A stretch of 7,841 nt of DNA, taken from NCBI GenBank assembly GCA_005793655.1, contig SXRC01000090.1, positions 1 to 7,841 of the forward strand. The letters are read 5' to 3'. Positions 1-4,955 of the stretch are shown here, one piece after another. The number at the start of each line of letters is the position of its first letter. Position 1 is the first letter of the stretch. The notes beneath the pieces were generated by a model, which was not told the origin of the DNA, made no database searches, and saw nothing but the letters and a program-made list of their open reading frames with translations. Both the position numbers and the translations under genes were made by a program. This stretch comes from Actinomycetota bacterium (GTDB lineage Bacteria > Actinomycetota > Actinomycetes > Nanopelagicales > Nanopelagicaceae).

Positions 1-698
1 GCACTCCAAGCAGCAGATTGGCCAACTAAGCTGGCATCAACTCCAGTATCTGCAATTGACAGAGTGGTAATACTTTTTTTCTTTGCTGACATAATTCCCT
101 TAAAAGATGGATATCTTGGCTCATTAATTTTTTCAACTACTGAAAGTAGTACTGGAAACTTTGCGCCCATGACTTGGTTACCAAATTCAGTCACCCGCTC
201 AATCTCAACAGATGATCCCGCAAGGTCAACCTTAACTTTTCCGGCAAAGGTTAATTGCGCCCAGCTGAGCCGAGCGGCAATCATCGCTGGAACTACACTC
301 ATTCTGGCATCAGTGCTTTCGGTGCCACAAATAACTAGATCATAATTTTCTTTTTTAATTACCTCAGATAAAACTAATGAGGTAGCGAGTGCGTCAGAAC
401 CTGCCAAAGATGTATCACTTACCAAGATCGCATTATCAGCTCCCATTGATAAGCCTTTTCTTATCGCCTCCGTAGCTCGCTCTGGTCCCATAGAGATTAA
501 TGTGATGCTATGACCACTTGTCTCACCCGCCTCTTTGGTTGGTGAGTTTGCCTCCACAATACGAAGTGCTTCTTCAACTGCATACTCATCCAAATCATTT
601 AATACTGCATCGACATTGGCACGATCTAAAACCTGACCAGCCATTTTTTTCTCAGCCCAAGAGTCAGGGACCTGTTTGATGCATACGGCAATCTTCAT
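1..698 (-). CDS. etfB: Electron transfer flavoprotein beta subunit, 3'-truncated by window edge
   Basis: The beta subunit of the EtfAB heterodimer, which binds AMP and with EtfA passes electrons from acyl-CoA and other flavin dehydrogenases towards the quinone pool in the cytoplasm. The reading frame is open from the ATG at 696-698 to the window edge, giving 232 residues; the family is usually about 255-265, so only the last 25 or so are missing. The start MKIAVCIKQVPDS is the classic EtfB N-terminus. Further family marks are DEYAVEEALR (residues 37-46), ICGTESTD (123-130, Q replaced by E in the usual GxQ/ES), and the signature NEPRYPSFKGIMSAKKK (192-208). EtfA would be expected just beyond the left edge. 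No Shine-Dalgarno sequence precedes the ATG; a good promoter places the transcription start on or next to it, so the mRNA is probably leaderless. Family assignment is very secure. Confidence 0.95.
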   Translation of the reverse strand, partial: MKIAVCIKQVPDSWAEKKMAGQVLDRANVDAVLNDLDEYAVEEALRIVEANSPTKEAGETSGHSITLISMGPERATEAIRKGLSMGADNAILVSDTSLAGSDALATSLVLSEVIKKENYDLVICGTESTDARMSVVPAMIAARLSWAQLTFAGKVKVDLAGSSVEIERVTEFGNQVMGAKFPVLLSVVEKINEPRYPSFKGIMSAKKKSITTLSIADTGVDASLVGQSAAWS

Positions 699-705
699 AA
701 GAGAG

Positions 706-734
706 ATGTTACAGGCAGCATCTCAGTAAGCCAA
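706..734 (-). promoter_or_regulatory. Promoter of etfB, probably leaderless
   Basis: Read on the minus strand: -35 box TTGGCT (734-729), a 17-bp spacer, -10 box TAACAT (711-706), then seven bases (CTCTCTT) and the ATG of etfB. A sigma-70-type start 7-8 bases after the -10 box falls on the A of the ATG or one base before it, and no ribosome binding site exists in between. The -35 hexamer is the same as in the promoter proposed for the DUF3145 gene. Confidence 0.65.
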
Positions 735-738
735 TTGA

Positions 739-755
739 TTGCTAAGTGATAGCAA
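739..755. promoter_or_regulatory. Palindrome TTGCTA-N5-TAGCAA upstream of etfB promoter, candidate operator
   Basis: A perfect inverted repeat with 6-bp arms (739-744 and 750-755) and a 5-bp centre (AGTGA). It ends four bases upstream of the etfB -35 box and lies between the DUF3145 stop and etfB. It could bind a dimeric regulator of the etf genes, or form a small hairpin at the 3' end of the DUF3145 transcript. On the minus strand it is preceded, not followed, by a T-run, so it is a poor terminator for DUF3145. Function is inferred only from symmetry and position. Confidence 0.35.
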
Positions 756-770
756 AAAATTTAGATGATT

Positions 771-1274
771 TTAGCCACTTCTGCGGACAGTTTCACTCAT
801 ATAACTAGCCAAGGCAATTCGATAAGGCTCCAACTCGATATCCCATTGGTTACCCAATGCTTTCTCAAGATCTTGCTGCAATCTCTTTTGCGAAGGTGCA
901 TTTTGAATTAGCTGATTTACTTGATGTTCATTTAAAACCACATCACCATTTGATGCCAGAGATGCTTGGTGCAAACCAAGATCTGGGGTGATGCGATACA
1001 AAGTAGCATCACCACTTTTCTTGCATCTTTGAGTTATCTCAAATCTTAAGTAACGCCAACTGATTAAAGCCTTTGCAATCTTTGCCGCCACTGGTTGGTC
1101 GCTATTAAAATCCACCTCAGTTGCTTTTGCGCCAGGTGATAGTGGCTGATTGACCCAATTTGGCTCCACTTGGTAGCCAAGATTTTGATTAAGCGCCCAC
1201 TCGATATGTTGAGTCAGGGCAGCTGGGGTGGAATAAATAAGTATCCGCCCAGCATAAATTGGAGATTTACTCAC
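771..1274 (-). CDS. DUF3145 family protein, actinobacterial conserved hypothetical
   Basis: A 167-residue protein of the actinobacterial DUF3145 family, whose role is unknown. Recognisable family blocks are YSTPAALTQHIEWAL (residues 14-28; mycobacterial and streptomycete members have a similar HSTPAAL..HIEWAL), WRYLRFEIT (73-81), the YxITPDLGLHQASL block ending in NGDVVLNE (93-116), and LGNQWDIELEPYR (140-152). Length fits the family, and no signal peptide or membrane segment is seen, so it should be cytosolic. The start is GTG at 1272-1274: an in-frame TAA lies five codons upstream with no other start between, and AAAGG sits nine bases before the GTG as a modest ribosome binding site. Its own promoter lies about 60 bases upstream. 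It shares the strand with etfB, 72 bp downstream, but etfB appears to have a separate promoter, so a shared function is not implied. Confidence 0.88.
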   Translation of the reverse strand: MSKSPIYAGRILIYSTPAALTQHIEWALNQNLGYQVEPNWVNQPLSPGAKATEVDFNSDQPVAAKIAKALISWRYLRFEITQRCKKSGDATLYRITPDLGLHQASLASNGDVVLNEHQVNQLIQNAPSQKRLQQDLEKALGNQWDIELEPYRIALASYMSETVRRSG

Positions 1275-1341
1275 TAGTACCTGCCTTTAGATCACTCGGT
1301 GTGACCTTCCCCAGCCCACCAGCGCCTATTGCAGTAAGAGA

Positions 1342-1370
1342 TTTATACATCTCTTTTCGCAAATAGCCAA
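1342..1370 (-). promoter_or_regulatory. Promoter of the DUF3145 gene
   Basis: On the minus strand, -35 box TTGGCT (1370-1365), a 17-bp spacer ending in TG (extended -10), and -10 box TATAAA (1347-1342). Transcription would start near 1335 and give a leader of about 60 nt before the GTG. This is the best sigma-70-like promoter of the window by spacing and -10 match. Confidence 0.6.
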
Positions 1371-1462
1371 TAGCAGGGTAAACTTTGAAACAGTCCGACG
1401 CTTGGCAGTACCCGTTCCACTGATTGTTGATTGGGATTCGCTGTAAGAATAAAGACCGGCGC

Positions 1463-1490
1463 TTGTTATATTGCAAGAGTCCAACATAAT
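1463..1490 (+). promoter_or_regulatory. Candidate promoter(s) of the cold-shock gene
   Basis: Two overlapping possibilities. One is -35 TTGTTA (1463-1468), a 16-bp spacer and -10 CATAAT (1485-1490), which would start the mRNA near 1497 and exclude the AAAGGA at 1492-1497. The other is an extended -10, TG-T-TATATT (1464-1472), which would start near 1479 and keep AAAGGA as a ribosome binding site. The second agrees better with translation using AAAGGA. Neither gives the long 5' leader known from enterobacterial cspA. Confidence 0.4.
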
Positions 1491-1507
1491 CAAAGGAAAA
1501 AAGCTAA

Positions 1508-1711
1508 ATGGCAACAGGTACAGTTAAGTGGTTCAACTCTGAAAAGGGTTTTGGTTTCATTGCAGTTGATGGTGGCGGACAAGATGTTTTTGTTCACTAC
1601 TCAGCAATCCAAGGAAACGGTTACAAATCCCTAGAAGAGGGTCAAGCAGTTACATTCGAAGTAGTCCAAGGTCCAAAAGGTCCTCAGGCTGACGCTGTAA
1701 ATCCTGCTTAA
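1508..1711 (+). CDS. cspA: Cold-shock domain protein, CspA family
   Basis: A 67-residue single cold-shock domain protein, a cytosolic RNA/ssDNA chaperone that melts secondary structure. The sequence opens with [21 protein letters not shown]1 is KGFGFI (residues 13-18) and RNP2 is DVFVHY (26-31), with the aromatic nucleic-acid stacking residues W8, F15, F17, F28, H30 and Y31 in place. Length is typical for the family. The ATG is preceded by AAAGGA ten bases upstream. The gene stands alone: it is divergent from the DUF3145 gene, with 233 bp between them, and ends in a strong hairpin terminator. The name cspA is used in the family sense; which paralogue it is cannot be told. Constitutive, not cold-specific, expression is possible. 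Confidence 0.96.
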   Translation: MATGTVKWFNSEKGFGFIAVDGGGQDVFVHYSAIQGNGYKSLEEGQAVTFEVVQGPKGPQADAVNPA

Positions 1712-1717
1712 ATAACC

Positions 1718-1743
1718 ATTAACCTTTCGAGTTAATCTCGAAA
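1718..1743. other. Overlapping, mutually exclusive small hairpins in the csp 3' UTR
   Basis: Two stems share bases here. ATTAAC (1718-1723) can pair with GTTAAT (1731-1736), and TTTCGAG (1725-1731) can pair with CTCGAAA (1737-1743) around a TTAAT loop. They cannot form together. Both lie between the csp stop codon and the main terminator. The structures are visible in the sequence; a role in mRNA stability or 3'-end processing is speculative. Confidence 0.35.
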
Positions 1744-1750
1744 AAGAATT

Positions 1751-1786
1751 AAGGCCTGCTAGAAATAGCAGGCCTTATTTTTATTT
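1751..1786. terminator. Strong bidirectional rho-independent terminator
   Basis: A perfect 11-bp stem (1751-1761 with 1766-1776) rich in GC, capped by a GAAA loop and followed on the plus strand by ATTTTTATTT. On the minus strand the same stem is followed by AATTCTTTTT. It lies between the convergent csp and M23 peptidase genes and can stop both; the peptidase stop codon lies inside the plus-strand T-rich tail. Confidence 0.9.
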
Positions 1787-2378
1787 ACTTCGTAGGCTCA
1801 GCTGGAATTACCGCAGGTGTTACAACTTTTGGTTTCAAATCTTTACCCACCTGCCAAGCTTGCAAATATTTAAATGGTGGCGTCTTACCTTTACTCTCTA
1901 AACCAACGCCACGTCTAACCCACCAAATACCTTTTTCAGTTGGATAAGAAATACCAAAGTGTAGATGAGGCTTAGTTCCCCGAGCACTGCCAGATGATCC
2001 AATCTCACCTAACTTCTCACCTGTTGCTACTTTATAGCCTGGCACAATCACATTCTCTATTTTTGATAAATGACTTCCGTAATATCTAACCCCATCATTA
2101 CCAATTATTGAGATAGATAATCCTCCACGATCTGGACCAAGATTTGTTTTACCACTCCAGCGATCTACAGTATTTACCTCATCAACCACACCTGCAATTG
2201 GGGCGACAAATGCGCAACCTTTCTTACCAAAAATATCTGCGGCCGGATAATCATGATGGTATTTGGTATAGGTAACGGTGCAACTTGCAACTGGAAAGGT
2301 ATAGATAGGGGCAGCGGCGGCTGGTTGAGTTGATAAAAATAGAAAAGTGGCAGTGATACATGCTGCTCTAATTTTCAT
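1785..2378 (-). CDS. Secreted M23-family zinc metallopeptidase (peptidoglycan hydrolase-like)
   Basis: A 197-residue exported protein of the M23 (LytM/lysostaphin-like) fold, expected to cut peptide cross-bridges of peptidoglycan outside the membrane. The N-terminus has a signal peptide: basic MKIR, a hydrophobic core (residues 5-17) and a cleavable QPAAAA-PIY region. The catalytic domain shows HHDYPAADIF (41-50) with zinc ligands His41/42 and Asp48, YYGSHL with His103, and PHLHFGI with His138 and His140, so all active-site elements are present. The C-terminal tail (about 182-197) is proline- and lysine-rich. The ATG at 2376-2378 is chosen because it directly begins the signal peptide; a TTG start 13 codons upstream would put unrelated residues before it. 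Upstream is GATAAT-N7-ATG, suggesting a leaderless mRNA, although AGGA eleven bases before the ATG is an alternative. It is convergent with csp and divergent from the tRNA. The true substrate is not shown. Confidence 0.9.
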   Translation of the reverse strand: MKIRAACITATFLFLSTQPAAAAPIYTFPVASCTVTYTKYHHDYPAADIFGKKGCAFVAPIAGVVDEVNTVDRWSGKTNLGPDRGGLSISIIGNDGVRYYGSHLSKIENVIVPGYKVATGEKLGEIGSSGSARGTKPHLHFGISYPTEKGIWWVRRGVGLESKGKTPPFKYLQAWQVGKDLKPKVVTPAVIPAEPTK

Positions 2379-2385
2379 ACTTTTT

Positions 2386-2391
2386 ATTATC
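2386..2391 (-). promoter_or_regulatory. Candidate -10 box of the M23 peptidase gene
   Basis: On the minus strand GATAAT (2391-2386) is followed by AAAAAGT and the ATG. This is the spacing expected when transcription begins at the start codon. No good -35 box is present at 16-18 bp; TTGGCA occurs 20 bp upstream. The support is therefore weaker than for the etfB promoter. Confidence 0.4.
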
Positions 2392-2455
2392 CTGTGTGAG
2401 CATGTGAATATTGCCAATTAATGCTTAGTGTTGGGATAGATGTAAGGTATGACAC

Positions 2456-2465
2456 TCACCTCCTT
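2456..2465. other. Ten bases identical to the 16S rRNA 3' tail (perfect SD on minus strand)
   Basis: The plus strand reads TCACCTCCTT, the anti-Shine-Dalgarno end of bacterial 16S rRNA, four bases before the tRNA. The minus strand therefore carries AAGGAGGTGA, an ideal Shine-Dalgarno sequence. Three bases after its AAGGAGG core a GTG (2455-2453) opens a 22-codon frame that stops inside the GATAAT box of the M23 gene. That spacing is short, and a minus-strand promoter would have to lie within the tRNA gene, so translation is doubtful. A chance match is the simplest reading. Confidence 0.25.
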
Positions 2466-2469
2466 ATTA

Positions 2470-2543
2470 GGGGCGGTAGCTCAGTTGGTTAGAGCCCCGG
2501 ACTCATAATCCGGTCGTCGTAGGTTCGAGCCCTACCCGCCCCA
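2470..2543 (+). tRNA. tRNA with CAT anticodon, probably elongator tRNA-Met
   Basis: A complete 74-nt cloverleaf. The acceptor GGGGCGG (2470-2476) pairs with CCGCCCC (2536-2542). The D arm is GCTC/GAGC (2479-2482, 2492-2495). The anticodon stem CCGGA/TCCGG (2497-2501, 2509-2513) has loop CTCATAA with anticodon CAT at 2504-2506. The variable loop is 5 nt, the T arm is GTAGG/CCTAC with loop TTCGAGC, and the discriminator is A2543. All stems are perfectly paired. It has a Watson-Crick pair at the acceptor tip, so it is not an initiator. CCA is not encoded and must be added. CAT also occurs in tRNA-Ile2, where lysidine changes C34; elongator Met is favoured by overall resemblance but not proven. 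A weak -10-like TATGAC lies at 2448-2453. mmuM follows after one base, so it is very probably in the same transcript. Confidence 0.93.
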
Positions 2544-2544
2544 C

Positions 2545-3393
2545 ATGATTAAATTAGATGGAGGACTTTCCACCGCACTTGAAAATAATGGAAACAAATT
2601 AACAACCTCACTTTGGACGGGTGAGTTAATTAGATCAAATCCTGCGCAAATTACCAAGGCACACTTAGATTTTATAAATGCTGGGGCGCAAATAATTATC
2701 ACCTCCTCCTACCAACTCTCCTATTCTGGGTGTAGTGAACGTGGTTGGAGTGAGCAAGAAACTGACCAGGCTCTAATTACCTCAACCAAATTAGCAAAAG
2801 ATGCAGCTAATCAAAGTGGCAACAGCGTGAAGGTGGCAGCATCCATTGGTCCATACGGAGCATCCCTTGCAGATGGCTCTGAGTACAAAGGTAATTACGG
2901 AGTAACAAAATTTGTCCTAAAAGATTTTCATTCTAAAAGGCTTGAGTTATTAATCTCAACCTCACCAGATTACTTAGCACTTGAAACCATGCCAGACACC
3001 TTTGAAGTTGAGATTTTGTTAGAGCTACTAAAGGATTGCCCAATCCCATTTTGGATCTCCTACTCCTGCAGGCAGGGTAATCAAACAAATGCTGGGCAAA
3101 GCTTTCAAGCAGCGGTTGATCTAGCAAAGGAGGCAATGGCGGTGGGTATTAATTGCACTGGGCCAGAGTTGATTACAAATCTATTGCGCTCTGCTTCATC
3201 ATCTAAACCTTTTATTGTCTATCCCAACTCGGGCAGAGTTTGGGATGCGAAAAATAAAGTGTGGACAGGAAGTGGTTCTGCTGGGTTTAGCGATAAATTA
3301 ATAAGTGAGTGGGTTGGTGCCGGGGCCCAAATTATTGGTGGTTGCTGTGGGATTGGGGCAAGTGAGATTAATGAGATGAGTATAAGAATTTAA
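2545..3393 (+). CDS. mmuM: Homocysteine S-methyltransferase (S-methylmethionine-dependent, MmuM-like)
   Basis: A zinc-dependent cytosolic enzyme that transfers a methyl group from S-methylmethionine (or S-adenosylmethionine) to homocysteine, giving methionine. The 282 residues run collinear with E. coli MmuM: LDGGLSTALE (4-13), AHLDFINAGAQIIITSSYQ (39-57), SIGPYGASLADGSEYKGNY (100-118), LETMPDTFE (146-154), GINC (201-204), VYPNSGRVWDAKNKVW (225-240) and IIGGCCG (263-269). The three zinc cysteines are Cys204, Cys267 and Cys268. The start is fixed: an in-frame TAA lies in the tRNA anticodon loop (2506-2508), no ATG, GTG or TTG lies between it and ATG 2545, and the conserved fold begins at residue 3-4. 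The ATG lies one base past the tRNA, so there is no Shine-Dalgarno sequence; RNase Z cleavage of a shared transcript would leave an almost leaderless mRNA. Donor specificity is inferred from the family; no dedicated transporter is adjacent. Confidence 0.92.
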   Translation: MIKLDGGLSTALENNGNKLTTSLWTGELIRSNPAQITKAHLDFINAGAQIIITSSYQLSYSGCSERGWSEQETDQALITSTKLAKDAANQSGNSVKVAASIGPYGASLADGSEYKGNYGVTKFVLKDFHSKRLELLISTSPDYLALETMPDTFEVEILLELLKDCPIPFWISYSCRQGNQTNAGQSFQAAVDLAKEAMAVGINCTGPELITNLLRSASSSKPFIVYPNSGRVWDAKNKVWTGSGSAGFSDKLISEWVGAGAQIIGGCCGIGASEINEMSIRI

Positions 3394-3431
3394 CCTTCCT
3401 TGATGCGCTAGTGATTATCTTAGTTTGCAAC

Positions 3432-3437
3432 TATAAT
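3432..3437 (+). promoter_or_regulatory. Consensus -10 box giving a leaderless lipoprotein mRNA
   Basis: A perfect TATAAT is followed by exactly six bases (TCTCTA) and then ATG 3444, so transcription should begin on the A of the start codon. No convincing -35 box lies 16-18 bp upstream. It sits in the 50-bp gap after mmuM, giving the lipoprotein its own promoter besides any read-through. Confidence 0.6.
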
Positions 3438-3443
3438 TCTCTA

Positions 3444-3731
3444 ATGAATCTTCGTATCTCTGTAGCCCTGATAATTGCAGTGTTGGCATTAACGGGTTGT
3501 GGAAGGAGTGGAGAGAGTAAATCAAAATATGATGAGGTAGCACTAATCGAGTATGAAAGTTGTTTATCCTCTGAAAGTCAGCAATGGAATTTGGCGCTGA
3601 CTGAGGGCAAGATCCAAAATGAGTTTAAGCCTGGTGGCAAGTTTTGGATTGAAAGTGAAAATCGAGCTTTTCAAGTTGAAGAATTCGCTCTTGGCATGTG
3701 CGAAAAATACCGGCCAAAACCAATTTCTTAA
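3444..3731 (+). CDS. Small putative lipoprotein of unknown function
   Basis: A 95-residue protein I do not recognise. The N-terminus is a lipoprotein signal: MNLR, a hydrophobic core (residues 5-16), then the lipobox LTGC with Cys19, followed by a small Gly/Ser/Lys-rich linker (20-28). The mature part (about 29-95) is polar and contains two cysteines, Cys40 (YESC) and Cys86 (GMCEKY), which could form a disulphide outside the membrane, and an aromatic stretch GGKFWIE (64-70). The ATG at 3444 is preferred over a GTG 11 codons upstream because it directly starts the signal peptide and lies six bases after a perfect TATAAT. It follows mmuM by 50 bp and ends 3 bp from the convergent dehydrogenase gene, with no terminator between. 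Lipid anchoring is well supported; function is unknown. Confidence 0.8.
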   Translation: MNLRISVALIIAVLALTGCGRSGESKSKYDEVALIEYESCLSSESQQWNLALTEGKIQNEFKPGGKFWIESENRAFQVEEFALGMCEKYRPKPIS

Positions 3732-3734
3732 TTT

Positions 3735-4955
3735 TTAAGCGCGTAGTTTGGCACCAATTTTTTGTACTTCAGTAATATTTCTAGCTCCAGTTAATGCCAT
3801 CGTATTAATAAAATCTCGCTTTAATATCTCTACCGCTTTTTGAACTCCCCGCTCTCCCCCTGCCATAATTCCATAAAGATAGGCACGGCCAACAAAAACT
3901 GCCTTTGCACCCATCGCAACTGCCGCATAAGCATCTTGACCAGACATTACGCCGCCATCGATATAAATATCTACATCCACACCAATTTCTTTAACAGCTA
4001 GTGGAAGTAGTTCAAGTGGCACTGGCCCTTTCTCCAACTGGCGTCCACCGTGATTTGAAAGAATGATCCCAGCAATGCCCAACTTAGCCAACTCTTTAGC
4101 ATCCTCGAGGTTTTGCACACCTTTAACAATTACTGGGCCACTCCATACAGATTGCAGCCACTTAACATCCTCAAACTTAGTTGATGGATCAAAGATTGCC
4201 GCTGCTAGCTCCACTAATGATTTATTCCACCCTCTAAATGCAGCAAACTCTAACTTTTTGGTTGTAAAAAGATTAAGCCACCAAACTGGCTTCATTGCAA
4301 TAGCAAAGACTGTGCTTAATCTAATTCGAGGTGGGATAGTTAAACCATTCCTAATATCGCGAACTCGAATTCCACTTACTGGAGTATCAACAGTCAAAAT
4401 CAAGGCTTCAAAGCCAGAATCTTTGGCTTGCTGGATTACTGACATACTATCTTTGCGATTTTGCATTACATAAAGCTGAAACCATCTACGAACATCTGGA
4501 ACTTGCTCAGCAAGCTCACTTGGTGAAGTAGTTCCCATGGTGGAAAGTGAGTAAATCATATTATTTTCTTGTGCCACTGCAGCAACTGCCGGTTCACCCA
4601 CATGGTGCATGAATCTGGTGTACCCAGTTGGCGAGAATAGAATTGGTAAATCTACTTTTTTGCCAAATATTTCAATTGTAGGATCGATTTTTGATACATC
4701 TCTTAACGTGTGCGCAGTAAATTCAACTTGATTAAATACTTGCCTTGATCTGCTGTAACTGACCTCATCTAAAGCAGATCCCTCAACATAATCAAATACC
4801 ACCTTAGGCACTTTACGCTTTGCAATCTTCGCTAAATCATCAATAGTTACCGCACGAGCAATCTTGGCTCTGGTTCTAAATAGGGTGGGTAATTTCCATT
4901 CGATTAAGGAGGCAAAATGCAGTAAGTCTGGAAACTGTCTCTTTGATTTAATCAT
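3735..4955 (-). CDS. lldD: FMN-dependent alpha-hydroxy-acid dehydrogenase, L-lactate dehydrogenase (LldD2-like)
   Basis: A 406-residue FMN-dependent (S)-2-hydroxy-acid dehydrogenase, most like the mycobacterial LldD2 type, which oxidizes L-lactate to pyruvate and feeds electrons to quinone. It is a peripheral membrane enzyme without a transmembrane segment. Family elements in order: VFDYVEGSALDE with Tyr56, FSPTGYTR (107-114), WFQLYV with Tyr162, LTVDTPV with Asp190, VRDIRNG with Arg199, IVKG with Lys278, LSNHGGRQLEKGPVP (299-313) with catalytic His302 and Arg305, IYIDGGVMSG (330-339) and VGRAYLYGIMAGG (355-367). The basic N-terminal extension of about 35 residues is shared with LldD2. Its ATG overlaps the TAA of the upstream ABC ATPase by one base (TAATG) and has no visible Shine-Dalgarno sequence, so it is translationally coupled to a sugar importer. 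L-lactate is inferred from similarity; glycolate or another 2-hydroxy acid remains possible. The gene ends 3 bp from the convergent lipoprotein gene. Confidence 0.85.
   Translation of the reverse strand: MIKSKRQFPDLLHFASLIEWKLPTLFRTRAKIARAVTIDDLAKIAKRKVPKVVFDYVEGSALDEVSYSRSRQVFNQVEFTAHTLRDVSKIDPTIEIFGKKVDLPILFSPTGYTRFMHHVGEPAVAAVAQENNMIYSLSTMGTTSPSELAEQVPDVRRWFQLYVMQNRKDSMSVIQQAKDSGFEALILTVDTPVSGIRVRDIRNGLTIPPRIRLSTVFAIAMKPVWWLNLFTTKKLEFAAFRGWNKSLVELAAAIFDPSTKFEDVKWLQSVWSGPVIVKGVQNLEDAKELAKLGIAGIILSNHGGRQLEKGPVPLELLPLAVKEIGVDVDIYIDGGVMSGQDAYAAVAMGAKAVFVGRAYLYGIMAGGERGVQKAVEILKRDFINTMALTGARNITEVQKIGAKLRA

Noticed and set aside
64..345. Plus-strand open frame of 93 codons
   Set aside because: Lies wholly antisense to etfB, whose protein is unmistakable.
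1267..1514. Minus-strand frames of 62-69 codons upstream of DUF3145, including a 27-codon frame from an ATG at about 1350
   Set aside because: They span the csp promoter and the DUF3145 promoter and have no protein-like motif; the short ATG lies upstream of the proposed transcription start.
2379..2417. Upstream TTG start adding 13 residues to the M23 peptidase
   Set aside because: It would put non-signal residues before a clear signal peptide and would read through the proposed -10 box.
2470..2543. tRNA as attachment site of an integrated element
   Set aside because: No integrase, no repeat of the tRNA 3' end in the window, and the flanking genes are ordinary chromosomal ones.
3411..3443. 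Upstream GTG start adding 11 residues to the lipoprotein
   Set aside because: The signal peptide begins at the ATG 3444, and TATAAT lies between the two starts.
4063..4473. Plus-strand open frame of 136 codons
   Set aside because: Antisense to the catalytic half of the dehydrogenase, with no ribosome site and no recognisable protein.
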